Assembly (NCBI GenBank): GCA_014338405.1
Contig: JTDE01000039.1
Location: 376,617 to 440,616, forward strand
Length of the DNA stretch: 64,000 nucleotides
Reading direction: 5' to 3'
DNA from: Paragonimus skrjabini miyazakii
Taxonomy: Eukaryota; Platyhelminthes; Trematoda; Plagiorchiida; Troglotrematidae
Shown: piece after piece, positions 12,801 to 23,420 of the stretch
Position numbering within the stretch: position 1 is the first letter of the stretch
Layout of the letters: every line of letters starts with the position of its first letter
Translations under genes and position numbers: made by a program
Notes under the pieces: generated by a model
Database searches by the model: none
Told to the model about the DNA's origin: nothing
Seen by the model: only the letters and a program-made list of their open reading frames with translations

Positions 12801-13848
12801 CGTGACAGGCAAGCAAAGAAGTATCCATGTCTTTTTGATTTAACCGACCAGATCAGTTTGGGAAGTTACATGCAACTACAATGCACATAGTAAGCTGAGC
12901 TCAGCAATTCGAGTCACTGGACAGCACTGATGACTCGTTGTTCTGTATTGTAAACATACCTAATTTTGCTATAGGTTATGCTAGCATTTAAAGTTATTTC
13001 ACTATACAGTTTCCTACAATAACACTATTGAATCCATTTTCTGTTATATCTTTAACAGAAATTGTTCATGAAACTGTCACTATCCGTCGTGTTCATTTGG
13101 ATTGGCTATCGTTACGTACGTTGTAACGAACCTCAGTTAACAAAACGAAACAAGTTAGAAATGTTTGTGGTAGCCTTGAAAAAATATTATCTCGTTCAAG
13201 CAAACTGTCTTTCACGCAATGAATATGAACTCAAAATCGTTAACTGTATTCATCATGTTTTTTGACGGAAATAATTTTACGCATGTCAATTCAATGTCTG
13301 TCACGATAGTTCACACAATGAATTATCCAAATTCGCTAAAACTTAATCAGAAGGTGTTGGCATTTAAACCACCAGAATGTAATATCACTGGGTGATATTG
13401 GCTATACCGCATTAGTTGGATACTACTGCTCAGTTTTAGCACGTCATTGGAGCATGCCGCTTTTATTAATCTCTTTAATTTTCCGAACATATGAAGTCAT
13501 TATAGTGAGGCTGGCTGCACCGTGAGCTATCGCCTATCACCCTGTCAACTGGTGAGAATTACATAAGAATCTATTTAGTCGTCCAATTTTTAATGCAAAC
13601 TAATAGGGTAGACCAGAATGTTTGAACAATTCTTCTGCTTCTGCCATGCGATGAGATAATTAACCAGTTAGGTGCAACTTAAGCTGACATGCAATTAAAA
13701 ATGTATTGTGACAAGCAGAATTGTTGGCAGCAATTTTCAGTAATAGTTGATCATTGAATGATCCCAATTGACATGCAAGCGGAACTTTGGTAAAACACAT
13801 TCGGTGCATGAAGTCAACTCAAATAATTTACGGCGTCGGCTTCAGACA
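9876..13848. other. Gene-poor interval with one candidate exon at 10.5 kb
   Basis: Apart from 10538-10662, nothing is recognised. On the - strand a donor CGCG|GTAAGT at 12757 is preceded by a pyrimidine-rich stretch and TTCTGAG, which could bound a 31-nt exon (12757-12787). An ATG at 12828 could alternatively begin a 24-codon first exon. These are too short to support. Confidence 0.4.
10538..10662 (+). CDS. Candidate internal exon of an unidentified gene
   Basis: A 125-nt stretch is bounded by a strong acceptor (CTGTTGTGTTTTCAG, ending 10537, after further pyrimidines) and a perfect donor CG|GTAAGT at 10663. Only one of the three frames is open. It begins with AQGKLKPIFSHSF and continues with a basic, threonine- and arginine-rich run ending MRYRTY, leaving two bases of a split codon. 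No domain is recognised. This is the only GGTAAGT on the + strand that I found. A 41-codon open stretch bounded this way could arise by chance, so this is a candidate only; neighbouring exons were not found. Confidence 0.4.
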
Positions 13849-14050
13849 GTCATCATCATGACAATCATGAGAATGACCAAAAGAGACTGTGACTCGGGCC
13901 GCCAATCATCTTAGCAGTGAGGTAGAATATCCTAGGGAAAGAAACATTAGTGATAAGGTCTTTGAGGAAAACCAACGATAAGGCGGATGAACCAGAAATG
14001 GTATGAATGCAACTTTGCCACTGAGTTCGGGACAGGGTTACCACGAACAG
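13849..14050 (-). mobile_element. 5'-truncated RTE retrotransposon tail relic
   Basis: The reverse complement of this stretch aligns with the 3' end of the RTE element at 20570-20755. Shared landmarks in order are CTCAGTGGC / GTCAGTGGC, CATACCATTTCT, CTAGGATATTC, TCACTGCT, GGCCCGAG, CTTTTGGTCA and a terminal ATGATGATG (read as CATCATCAT at 13851). The match begins within the last codons of the ORF and runs through the 3' UTR to the trinucleotide tail. That is the 5'-truncated form expected from target-primed reverse transcription. The upstream edge near 14050 is approximate. Its sequence differs from the 20 kb copy at many positions, so the two come from different insertions or subfamilies. 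Confidence 0.8.
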
Positions 14051-16954
14051 CGTTTCTAACGGGCGAGTTGAGTGATCACAAGTACCTCAGCCAGGTAGAT
14101 GACACCTACCCACTCTATTCGGTGAACATTCGAGGACTTCAGGTAGTAGAATCGTGATATAGTTAATGCCTGAACGTGTGGGACCTTAAAGATATCTAAC
14201 ATTAGAAATCTTTGTGTTAGGACAACATGTTTTTGTGCACCATTACACGGTGTACAGCCTGATAACCTCAAGTGGGTTTGAAGGCAAAGTATGTTATCCA
14301 ACTGGAAATATTTATTGTAGATGTATGCATTCGAGGTAACCAAACGAATTCGAGATGTAGCATTGCTGTCAAATCAAAATCCTCAAAATTAACCACTAGG
14401 AATTTATTGACCGAAAAAACTCAAAATCAAATTTGTTCTAACGTCGACTAAGAAAGTGATGCGATCTTTGTTAACAATGCATGGAAGATAGGGGAGTCAC
14501 ATCAACGTGTATTCCGAATTAATGGATTCGGTCTCTAGCCTCACGGAAGTTCATGTATGAGGGTTTAGGTGTGAAGATTTTGTTCTCTACAGTGTCACTA
14601 GTGTGCCTGATTACGGGATTATCACGAGGTAGATACATATTTTATATTGGCAACTAATTCCAATTGTGCTTCCACCAACCACACTCAAGAATCTAGTATA
14701 TGTGAACAGCGTTTGAATTATTTTCGTAAATGTACAATACACTTTGAAAAGATTAAAATATGAAAAGAAAGTTCAAAACGACCAATTTTTTATAAGTAGT
14801 GAAACATTTCTCGAAATCATGCTCGCGGTACGGTATACAGTTGTTTTTGTAGAGTACAATAGATAAAAGTTTCGTTCGGAATCCTTTTTCCAGTTATCGG
14901 TTCAAATCATTCCGTTAAGTAACACTCAACATGGAATTCCTTATTTAAAACAAAAACAAATTATACATTAGATGTCAGTTTTCAACTTCAGGACACCCAG
15001 AATCGACGAGAGGGACATTTCTGAAACTTCTCTCCCCGATTAAGAAAAAGTATCGTACATAAACAGCTCCACAACATCTATGTGTTGAGAAGACATTTAC
15101 AGTAATACGTTATATATTAGCACAATTAAGGCGCTGTAAGAATCCGTTAAATTGAGAGTCGATGGCCAAACACCAGTCCTGTAAGTGTGTACAAGCCACC
15201 GAAACAACATGACGACGAATCGGACTAACTAAAACAAGAACCGCGTATGCTTTGCTTCTATGCGTAATGACGAAATGGCAGTTACTTTCTTTCGAGTGCA
15301 TTTTATCACCTACCTTTTCAATTAGTCACCTTCAAATCCCCATAGCTAATTTACAGATACAAATAACCTATGTGATTTATTGGCATTTTCGCGTATGGAA
15401 CCCACTGGAGTGAAAAATATTCTGGTGAAGAATGCACAGGATTATCTTAAAATAAATACTGTTCGTGACGTCGTTATGAAAATATGGTGTACGGTAAAGT
15501 TTCTGGGTTATAGGTATATTGCAATCTAAGTTAATCACTTGAAAGCAATGCAAATTGCTAAACAAATTTTAACGACCGTTACCTATGGTAGTTTGTCGAA
15601 CTCATGCGAAAGCGCATCAACATTTACAGACCTAAAATTATTGAGAATATGCATCTTGCGTAATGCATTCTTCAATCGATTGTCCAAATATAAGCTAACA
15701 CGGGCACAAAATAGTACCACTCTGGACTCAAGAAGTTTATAGTCGTATATATTACAATACTTAAAGGGAATGTTACCTTCATGCAATTTGATAATTAAAT
15801 GAAGGATAAGTCAGTTGCATTTACGTGGCCGGCTGTTTGTTTATAGCAAGTCAATGCTGATTATAAAAATAACAGCTGGTTGAATTTCATGAGAAGAACG
15901 CAGAAACAAATAATGATCATCTTAAGACGAGAGAGCATTCGTCAGCATTGATACATTCAATCAATTCAACGTACAACACTAAAAAGAACTGTCAACTTGA
16001 CCGCTTAATAAAATCAGTGAACTAAAACCCCTTGTACTTTCTTAAAAGTGAATTACATCCAGTCCCCTTGAAAATGTTCACCAAAAGATATGTTGCTTGC
16101 TTGTTATTTGTGGAATGCAAGGTCCACAGAAAAATCTTTCATCAGCAACGCCACTAATTTGTGAGCTGTTCACTTACAAAACCTGCCTGTAACAAATTAT
16201 ATTTATGTCAGTACATTACAGTCATTTACCAAGACAAATGTGGGGTAAACTTATTGAACCATCCATAATCTCTTATGAATTTTTGTACTGATGGTGGTTC
16301 AAAACTGATGTCATATTAGTAAGTTACATAGTTATTTTCGATGCTCGCACGCCTGTCTACTTGCACAATTTCTTTATAAAATGTCCCCATTACAGACTGA
16401 CAACGTTGTAATTATCTGAACCCCTAAATTTTGGGAATTTGGCAAACTGGACGATGCTAGCCATATATGATAAATTATATTTCGCGGTGACGTCTAACAA
16501 TGCATAAATTTATTCGGACCGACTCGTCAAAGTGGTCCTGAAACTTACATTTCTAATTTGCATAATTCTGCTTTGGCGGTGCCAGCATTTCAAATATTTC
16601 GGAAAACTATTTGATGTAGTCTAAAGATTGTTTGAGTATTTGGCTGTAAATGTTTTAAATTGTGTGAAAAATGTTTTCGCATCTGCATCTAACATTAAAA
16701 ATGTATGTGAACTTAACGTGTTATAAAGTGGCAAAAGATTATATTTAAAATAATGAATACAACCAATGGAAGTCACAACAGTTTACAAAATATTGTTAGT
16801 GATCGGATGAAAGCAGAACACTATAAGCAAGCCCAAAATAATAATCACTAAATTTCCGTTTTGTTTGTTTTTTGTGTTATTTTCCAAATAGTGCTAAACT
16901 ATTGCGTTTGTCTATGGAATAATCGGCCGATAAAAACTTGTTGCCACTCATTTA
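14051..16954. other. No identified feature
   Basis: AT-rich sequence without a recognisable gene, repeat family or RNA. Short open frames on both strands here are ordinary for the base composition. Nothing further can be supported. Confidence 0.5.
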
Positions 16955-17700
16955 ACTCTGGTTACCCAGCCTACAGTGGTACCTTGGCGAGGTGGTCGGG
17001 CTTGCGTACTGTTTTGATCCGGCGGGCTATGCTGATTAGGACTCCGGACCTACCAGATGCAACTTTGTCAGACAGGCCAAAGGGTAGCAGTCAGACGAGA
17101 AGCAGTTACACTCATATGGTTGTAGGTCGCATTACTGACTGCGTAGGAGTGCTTAGGTAGTGAGGCACGATCCAATGGGCATACAGCAGAATTAGTTTCA
17201 TAGTTGCGGCACTCCTGTCTTTTGTATCAGAAAGAACGGGGTTAGAAAAGGTACCCTCAGACAAAGAGCACTCTGATCGTCCAACGGTTGACCGTGACAG
17301 CCGGCGTATAACCTAATACGGTTGAAAAACATAGTGTCTCTTAAAAACCTGATGTAGCTTCGAGTACATCCACTGCGTGCAGCAGTACTCAGAATCAGAT
17401 ATCAGTGCCTTATTCACTGCGCCTTCGGGCTAGACAATCCCCTCACTGCCAAATAAGTCAGACTCTTAAGTCATTGGCACCGGGTGGGGTCCCCCAAGAA
17501 AACCCTCTATCCTGTTGTCTCGCAGGTCAGAGTTTTTAATCAGAGGCTCGGGGTGGGACCCCTCAAGTCAACCCCCTTCCGCGGCATAAACGACCGGGAA
17601 GTATCAGAAGGTATCGTTTCCTCGACAGTGACGTTACTAACCGTTCACGAATTCCTCCTACAGTTTTACTCCCCATGTCTTCTGCTTCCATGTGCCTTCG
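16955..17700 (+). other. Probable RTE 5' untranslated region
   Basis: This stretch is visibly richer in G and C than its surroundings and directly precedes the endonuclease reading frame. It has no long ORF matching a known protein. An internal promoter would be expected here from knowledge of non-LTR elements, but I cannot point to specific promoter motifs. The left boundary near 16955 is uncertain by at least tens of bases. Confidence 0.5.
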
Positions 17701-17715
17701 AGCGATAATTGTTAT

Positions 17716-18461
17716 ATGAGGCCAGGACAACTGGTAAACATTGGCGCCTTCACTGTCCGTACTCTTGGGCAAGTCAGTCAGCAGGCTGCTCTGGCTAGTA
17801 CTCTCTCAAGCCTGGAGCTTGATGTGTGCTGTGTGTCGGGGACGCGAGTCTACGATTCTAAAACGATCATCAATTTGAGCTCACCTCTAGATAACTGTCG
17901 ATTCCAGCGATTCTATCTCAGGGTTTCTGGTGACGCCGAAGCCGAATCTCGTGGTAAAGCTTGGGTGGGAATTGCACTGAGTTCCGGAGCGGAGCAATGC
18001 TTGTTCGATTGGATCCCAGTGAACGGTCGCTTGTGTATTCATTATATCGGCGTACGCTCCGACAGACAGCTGTTCAGATGCTACCGGAAGTGCATTCTAT
18101 GACGCCCTCGTCGACCTTCTGAGGCAACCTAAACACTCAGACATCATCATACTATCGGGCGATTCAGATGCTCGGCTTAGTCATCCTTCTTCAGATGAGA
18201 AGCGTCTAGGAGGTATGTTTGGTGTCCGGGCACAACGCACTGATAATGGCGAAAGACTGCTGCAGCTGTGCGCATCCCACGGTTTGTATATTCCGAGCAC
18301 GGCATTCCAACACAGGAAAAAGCACTGTGTTACTTGGAAACATCCGTGTGCTTCCCAACCGAGGGCATAGTTGGATCATATACCAGTTAGTTACAGGTGG
18401 CGCCAATATGTTACGGAGCAACCACCTGGACTCGGACCGTGTCGTTGTGCATGCCCGTTTC
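17716..18461 (+). pseudogene. RTE apurinic-like endonuclease domain, degraded
   Basis: The frame begins MRPGQLVNIGAFTVRTL at an ATG at 17716 (no nearer in-frame ATG), matching the N-terminal asparagine motif of APE-type LINE endonucleases. The block usually reading SETR reads SGTR (GGG at 17839), so the catalytic glutamate is lost. After residue 120 or so the frame shifts near 18050-18060 and resumes with YAPTD. The GDFN block reads GDSD at 18161. A TAG at 18368 precedes LDHI, and after another shift the SDH block reads SDR at 18432-18440, losing the histidine. The N gap follows at once. The domain would nick target DNA at the insertion site in an active element; this copy cannot be functional. 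Confidence 0.85.
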
Positions 18462-18618
18462 NNNNNNNNNNNNNNNNNNNNNNNNNNNNNNNNNNNNNNN
18501 NNNNNNNNNNNNNNNNNNNNNNNNNNNNNNNNNNNNNNNNNNNNNNNNNNNNNNNNNNNNNNNNNNNNNNNNNNNNNNNNNNNNNNNNNNNNNNNNNNNN
18601 NNNNNNNNNNNNNNNNNN
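18462..18618. other. Assembly gap (157 N) inside the RTE element
   Basis: A run of 157 undetermined bases falls between the endonuclease end and the RT linker. The odd length suggests an estimated gap size from read pairs rather than a fixed placeholder. The repeated nature of the element is a likely cause. Translations across the gap are meaningless. Confidence 0.98.
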
Positions 18619-20620
18619 GGTGAAGAAGTTGCCCGGTTCGAGTCGGATGAAGGTTCCTAATGAACACTGGGAACAAATCGCCGAAGCTGTGAAAGCATAC
18701 TGTGAACAGGCACGTTCTGATGGAGCTGTTCAATTTCGACAGAACTGAATTTCCGTCGCGTCGATAAACCTCATGAACAAGCGTCGCTCGATCCCTCCTG
18801 GTTCGGAATATGATGACGACCGTCGATAACTTAAACGCAAACTAAAAGCTTGCGCAAAGACCGTGAGCAGTACTTGGTCGAACAATCGAAAGAGATGGAA
18901 GAAGCCTTTTTATCTGGGAATACCAGGAGGTTTTTATCCTGAACCGTGGTTGTACTGGCCGTCGAGTCCGTGTAAGTGAGACCATATGTAAAAAAGATGG
19001 TTCACTTATTACCAGTCAACCGCGCCGACTTGACAGGTGGGCTGAACATTTTGAAGAGAAGTTCAGCTGGCCTCAACCAGATCATGTGGACAACGGGACC
19101 CGATTGGTCAGTTATTGCATTCCAGACGGTCCTCCGTCGGAAGCAGATGTGATCCCGGAGCCCAAATTTTTGAAGCGTAATAAGGCTCCTGGACCAGACC
19201 TACTTTCTCCCCCTCTTTTCAAGGATGGTGGCAAGAGGTTGACATCAGAACCGACAAAACTCCTCCAGACGATTTGGGAAAATGAAGAGGTACCTCGTGA
19301 TTGGTGCTCATTAGCAGCAATTTCCATTTTCAAAAGGGGAGCCTGAAGTCTATGTGACAGCCACAGAGACAACAGTATGGTGTCTGTCGCGTCCAAGTTA
19401 CTTACTAACTTCATTTTACGTCGTCTCACTGAGTCCAGAAAAAGTCAGATACGTGAAGAACAGGCAGGATCCCAATCCAGCTGGGGGTGCGTTGATCATA
19501 GTTTTACCTTGCGACGGATCTTGGTGAATCGGCACTCTTATGGGTAGCCAACGTTCTTGGTCTTTTTCGACCTGAAGGCTGCTTTCAATTCAGTTGCTCT
19601 TAACATTCTCTGGAGCTGTATCCTTCACAGAAGAGTACCAGGCAAATATGTGAATCTCTTGGGATCACTGTATGCTCACTCCGCAAACAGGGTGAGAGTT
19701 TATGGACAACTATCTCGGACGTCCATCACTTCTAGTGGTGGTCGTAAGGGCTGTCCGATTTATCCCTTCCTGTTAAATTTTGTCATGGACGACAGTCTGG
19801 AGGGTGCGCTCCAAATATCCAGTGAACTTGATGTTGAGCTTCTTCCTACCAAAGACATGCAGACCATGCAGGACCTTCATGGTGCAAAGTGCTGCTCCAA
19901 GACTGGGGCATTTCCACCTCTATCTTCTTCATTGCACGTAATATGCTTGAGACTGTGGACAGTTTCACATGCTTGAGCCGCACTTTCTCGTCAGCCTGTA
20001 TTATTGCTGATGAGATATCAGCGAGGATAGCAAGGGCACGATTTGCGTTTGCCAAACTGCGTCATCTGTGGCGTCGGAAAGACGTTCGGTTGTCGCTGAA
20101 ATGAAGGGTATGTAATGTCTATGTGCGTTCCGTTTTGCTATATGGTTCGGAAACATGGACTGTTCGCAAGGGAGATGTCAACAGGCTTGCTGTTTCTGAC
20201 CATCATTGTCTCCACCAATTGGCCTATATTAAGTGGACTGATCGCGTGAGCAATGTGACATTTCGCCGGCGCGTATTCCGGAACGCTCGGGATGCGCGTT
20301 CAGTTGGTCAACTAATTACGTCGCACAGCTTGCGATGGTTGGGTCACGTACTCCGTATGTCATCTGATTGTTTATCGTACCGAGCATTATATACTGAGAC
20401 CACCAACAGTTGGGTAAAACCGCGTGGTGCTCAAGCAACAAGGTGGTCACGAAATATGAAGACCCTGACTGCTTCATTGAGCAAAATGGGTAGGTGTCGC
20501 TTGCCCGGATTTGGTCCTCATGATCACACAAACCGGTGGCTAGAGATTTTATCCGAGATGGCGGTATGTCGCAGTCAGTGGCGCACCTGTACCCATACCA
20601 TTTCTAGTTCTTCCGCGTAG
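18619..20620 (+). pseudogene. RTE reverse transcriptase and C-terminal region, degraded
   Basis: The linker shows RRLDRWAEHFEEKF before the RT. RT blocks follow in one frame from 19086: KAPGPDLLSPPLFKDGG, IREEQAGS, motif A FFDLKAAFNSV (catalytic D at 19569 kept, usual second D changed to N) and motif B SGGRKGCPIYPF. TGA at 19344 and TAG at 19545 interrupt it; both look like C-to-T changes of expected codons. Between about 19840 and 19890 the alignment jumps to the LLQDW block in another frame, so the YADD motif C is missing. The C-terminal part has SVLLYGSETW, LRWLGHVLRM and GRCRLPGFGP, typical of RTE ORFs, with one TGA at 20102. Polymerisation by this copy is impossible. Confidence 0.85.
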
Positions 20621-20755
20621 TTTTGTTTTAATAATTTTTAACCTCCTTAGTAAGGTTTTCTTCTAGGATATTCCACGTCACTGCTGAAGTGAACGGTGGC
20701 CCGAGCCACAGTACCTTTTGGTCACGCTCATGGCTGCTATGATGATGATGGTATC
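20621..20755 (+). other. RTE 3' UTR and trinucleotide tail
   Basis: The short 3' region after the ORF contains CTAGGATATTCCACGTCACT and CTTTTGGTCACG, and ends in ATGATGATGATG at 20739-20750. The same order appears in the truncated - strand copy at 13849-14050, which confirms it as the element's end. A short microsatellite in place of poly(A) is usual for RTE elements and serves as the reverse-transcription start region. Confidence 0.8.
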
Positions 20756-22999
20756 TACTACATTATTAATGTCACTAGATGGTATTCCGCATATAAATAT
20801 GCACAACTTCAAATATAATGTCATATACAAAGAGTGTAAGGGATTTATCTAGCAGACCGACAAGGAAGTTCACAGACTAAGCAGTCAAACTCATCTACCA
20901 CGGAAAATTTTATCTGAACCAATTTCGAAGAGGTTAATTATGGTGTAGCAAAAAGTCGTTTTTCTGAAACATACAAAATCAGCCAGACTGAACAATATCT
21001 TGTTTATTTCATTGATGCTTTCACTGTACCTCTTTCAAAACATAATTTTTACTGCAATTTCTGAAATGCTAACATGACGACATACTGTCCACGCTCAGTG
21101 GAATGAGTACTAGGATTTATAATGGCTCATCCCTTCTGATTCATCCAGTTGATGTAAAAGCTTTCACAAGTACAGAAAGCTCATAAGGTCTGCTCCTCAT
21201 TTATAGTTAATTACGTATACGACATGACGACAGTTGTGTACGGATGATGGAAGAGCCCTACGATCTTCCGTTTTCTATGTGAGCTTTTTTTGTCCTACCT
21301 TTAAGCGTCTTTTTCTCTGGTCCTTTGCATCCTTAAATGACAATTGCATATCGTTTCACTTGTGCTTAACAATACAATGTTCGCCAATGGAGCTGATACG
21401 CCCTGTCTAGTAAACTTCTTTCAAGATCGTTCTTCGACGTTAGAATTATTAGCATCAGGAAACTGTGCCATCATACCTTGTAATTACGGTTCAGTATATC
21501 AGATAATAGTTCCTCCACCACTTGTGTTCATTCCCATGAACAAGTATTTGCGATTTTGTTCGCTGCCTTCTCTATGGTTTTCTACTGTGTGCCTCTTTAT
21601 AAACTCTGCCCAGCCCACCAACCCCTGTGTTGGCTGAGCAAGAGGAGACAGAAAGGCGAACGTTGGGACCTTGTAATTTCTTCTTGAAAACTTACATACT
21701 CATCAATTCTGGCAAAATTCGTACACGCATTATCCGAAGCACTGTAACCATGCCAGTTGACTTTGCCGAATTCCCGTTAAACGACTGTAAATATTTGCCT
21801 TCAGCTCACGACCAAACTACCAAGATGATTGAAACGCAGATGATTTTACCTTGTTCTGAGCTCAGATTTTACCGTTAACCGTCAGCATAGCACAGGATAC
21901 TACCCACCCTGTCTGAAATATCCCAGCTTTAAAGTAAAGAACGAAGTCCTACACGCGTAATTTTGATGTATGAATTGCGGTGCGTTATAGTAAGTATCAT
22001 TCTGGGATCAACGTTGGCTCTACCAATCGCGATTGGAATACTATAGCTCGTAAACCATTCAATGCACGTATATGCTGGCGGGACGAATGTTGATAAATTT
22101 TGTACGGAATAACATGGTGAGAAATTCTAGAGAGAAGTGAACGATATGTATCATTGCACTGCAGCCTAGCATGTCGTTTAATAATACACGTGTCAGGTAT
22201 TGTTTGTGGCATTATGCCAGGTATATTATAAAGGCCGCACATGAGCTATACAGCTTCTGGACTCGATCTGAAGCGGTCATTTCAGATAAGAGTGATGAAC
22301 TCACAAGTTGCTCCGTGATGGTTAACAGGCCCAATCTGATATATAGACATTTCAGTCGGCTGTCCCGAAAGCTTCAGCCCGAGAGACTTCCGATGATCTT
22401 TAACTCGCAACGTCCTATATTTTACTTAGCATGCACGACCTTGTCAGCGGCGTCCTGTTGTGCACGCTACTTTTATTGGGAAATGAAAATAAAAGACAGT
22501 GTCGTATCACACCAACCTATGCACTTTAGTTTCCCTGTATAGTAATCAGTCTGGAATAATCAACAATGGTGTCAACCTGTCGAAGCTATTTTATCTTTAA
22601 CATATGTGACCTTCCGTTTGTGGCGATGCGTGCTTTTGCTTAACTAATTTAACAATTATATTGGTTGACTGTTGAATTTGCATCAAATGAGCCATCTAGT
22701 AATGAGTTGCGCATGATACTTGTGTGCATTACTTTCCTTCACGGTATGCATTGAGAAAAACTAACGATTCACGTAAGACGGAGATGAAATCATTACCTGA
22801 TGTGTACACGTATCATCACAGAAGGAATTTCGAAGCTCAATCCTAATCACAACGTGCAAATCAATATTCTTCTTCGTGGGTAACTGCTTTTTGGCACTAG
22901 CGACACTTCAAGCACAAGGAGTAGAGTCGTAGCTAACTTGAAAAGAACGTAACCTGGTGGCATCCTAGTAAAGAAAGACATTTTCAAATTTTTTTAAGG
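20756..22999. other. No identified gene; possible TATA-type promoter near 21597
   Basis: CTTTATAAACTCTG near 21596 is followed by a small inverted repeat (CAGCCCACCAACC / GTTGGCTGAG) and a purine-rich GAGGAGACAGAAAGGCGAACG. This could be a promoter or a decayed LTR, but no retrotransposon genes or matching second LTR were found. Open frames of 97 and 123 codons here have no recognisable content. Confidence 0.3.
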
Positions 23000-23420
23000 G
23001 TTCTCTAAATATCACCCGGGTAGTCAAGACCACAGCAGGTTTGTGAGGGGCTAAGTTAAGGTGATGGAGAAGATCGAACCAAGTCGGCCATAGGAAGTTA
23101 GAGGGGCCCACCACATAGAAATCTCTACTGGGTGAACTCCTACTTCTGGCCTACTGTCACGAGTCGCTGTTGTGGCTGAATGCAACCCGACCTAGAACAA
23201 ACACGCATCTACTGTTGTTTACTACACGTTTCCCAGAGGGCTTCTAAACGCAACAATTTGTAAATCAGGCTTAGTTATGGAGGCATTGCTGGCGACGGAA
23301 TCAAGCCTGTCTAAAGCAGTTCGCTTAATTATTCGACGTCGCGGTGACAGCAGTGAACAGAAAAAGCTAGTCGCACAAGGTGGCACTGGAGAATAAGATA
23401 TCCAACCGGATGAAGCCTTT
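23000..23420. repeat. GC-richer unidentified segment, possible repeat relic
   Basis: This stretch is clearly richer in G and C than its flanks, in the manner of the RTE 5' region at 17 kb, and it has no coherent ORF. On the - strand it contains GACTTGGTTCGATC, loosely like a tRNA-type B box. I could not align it to the RTE copy in this window. It may be the 5' region of another retroelement, a SINE relic or a regulatory region. The class is not supported beyond base composition. Confidence 0.25.

Larger units (their letters stand above)
16955..20755 (+). mobile_element. RTE-clade non-LTR retrotransposon, near full length, inactivated
   Basis: The order is a GC-richer 5' region (about 16955-17700), an apurinic-like endonuclease, a 157-N gap, a linker, a reverse transcriptase, an RTE-type C-terminal region, a short 3' UTR and an ATGATGATGATG tail at 20739-20750. 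Total length near 3.8 kb fits RTE elements such as schistosome SR2. Endonuclease followed by RT with no separate ORF1 and a short repeat in place of poly(A) are RTE traits. The 5' edge is an estimate from the composition change. No target-site duplication was identified. Frameshifts, several in-frame stops, lost catalytic residues and deletion of the YADD motif show it cannot move by itself. It has no identifiable neighbour relation to a host gene. Confidence 0.88.

Noticed and set aside
14895..14925. GGTTCAAATCATTCC, B-box-like
   Set aside because: T stem does not pair and no A box is present.
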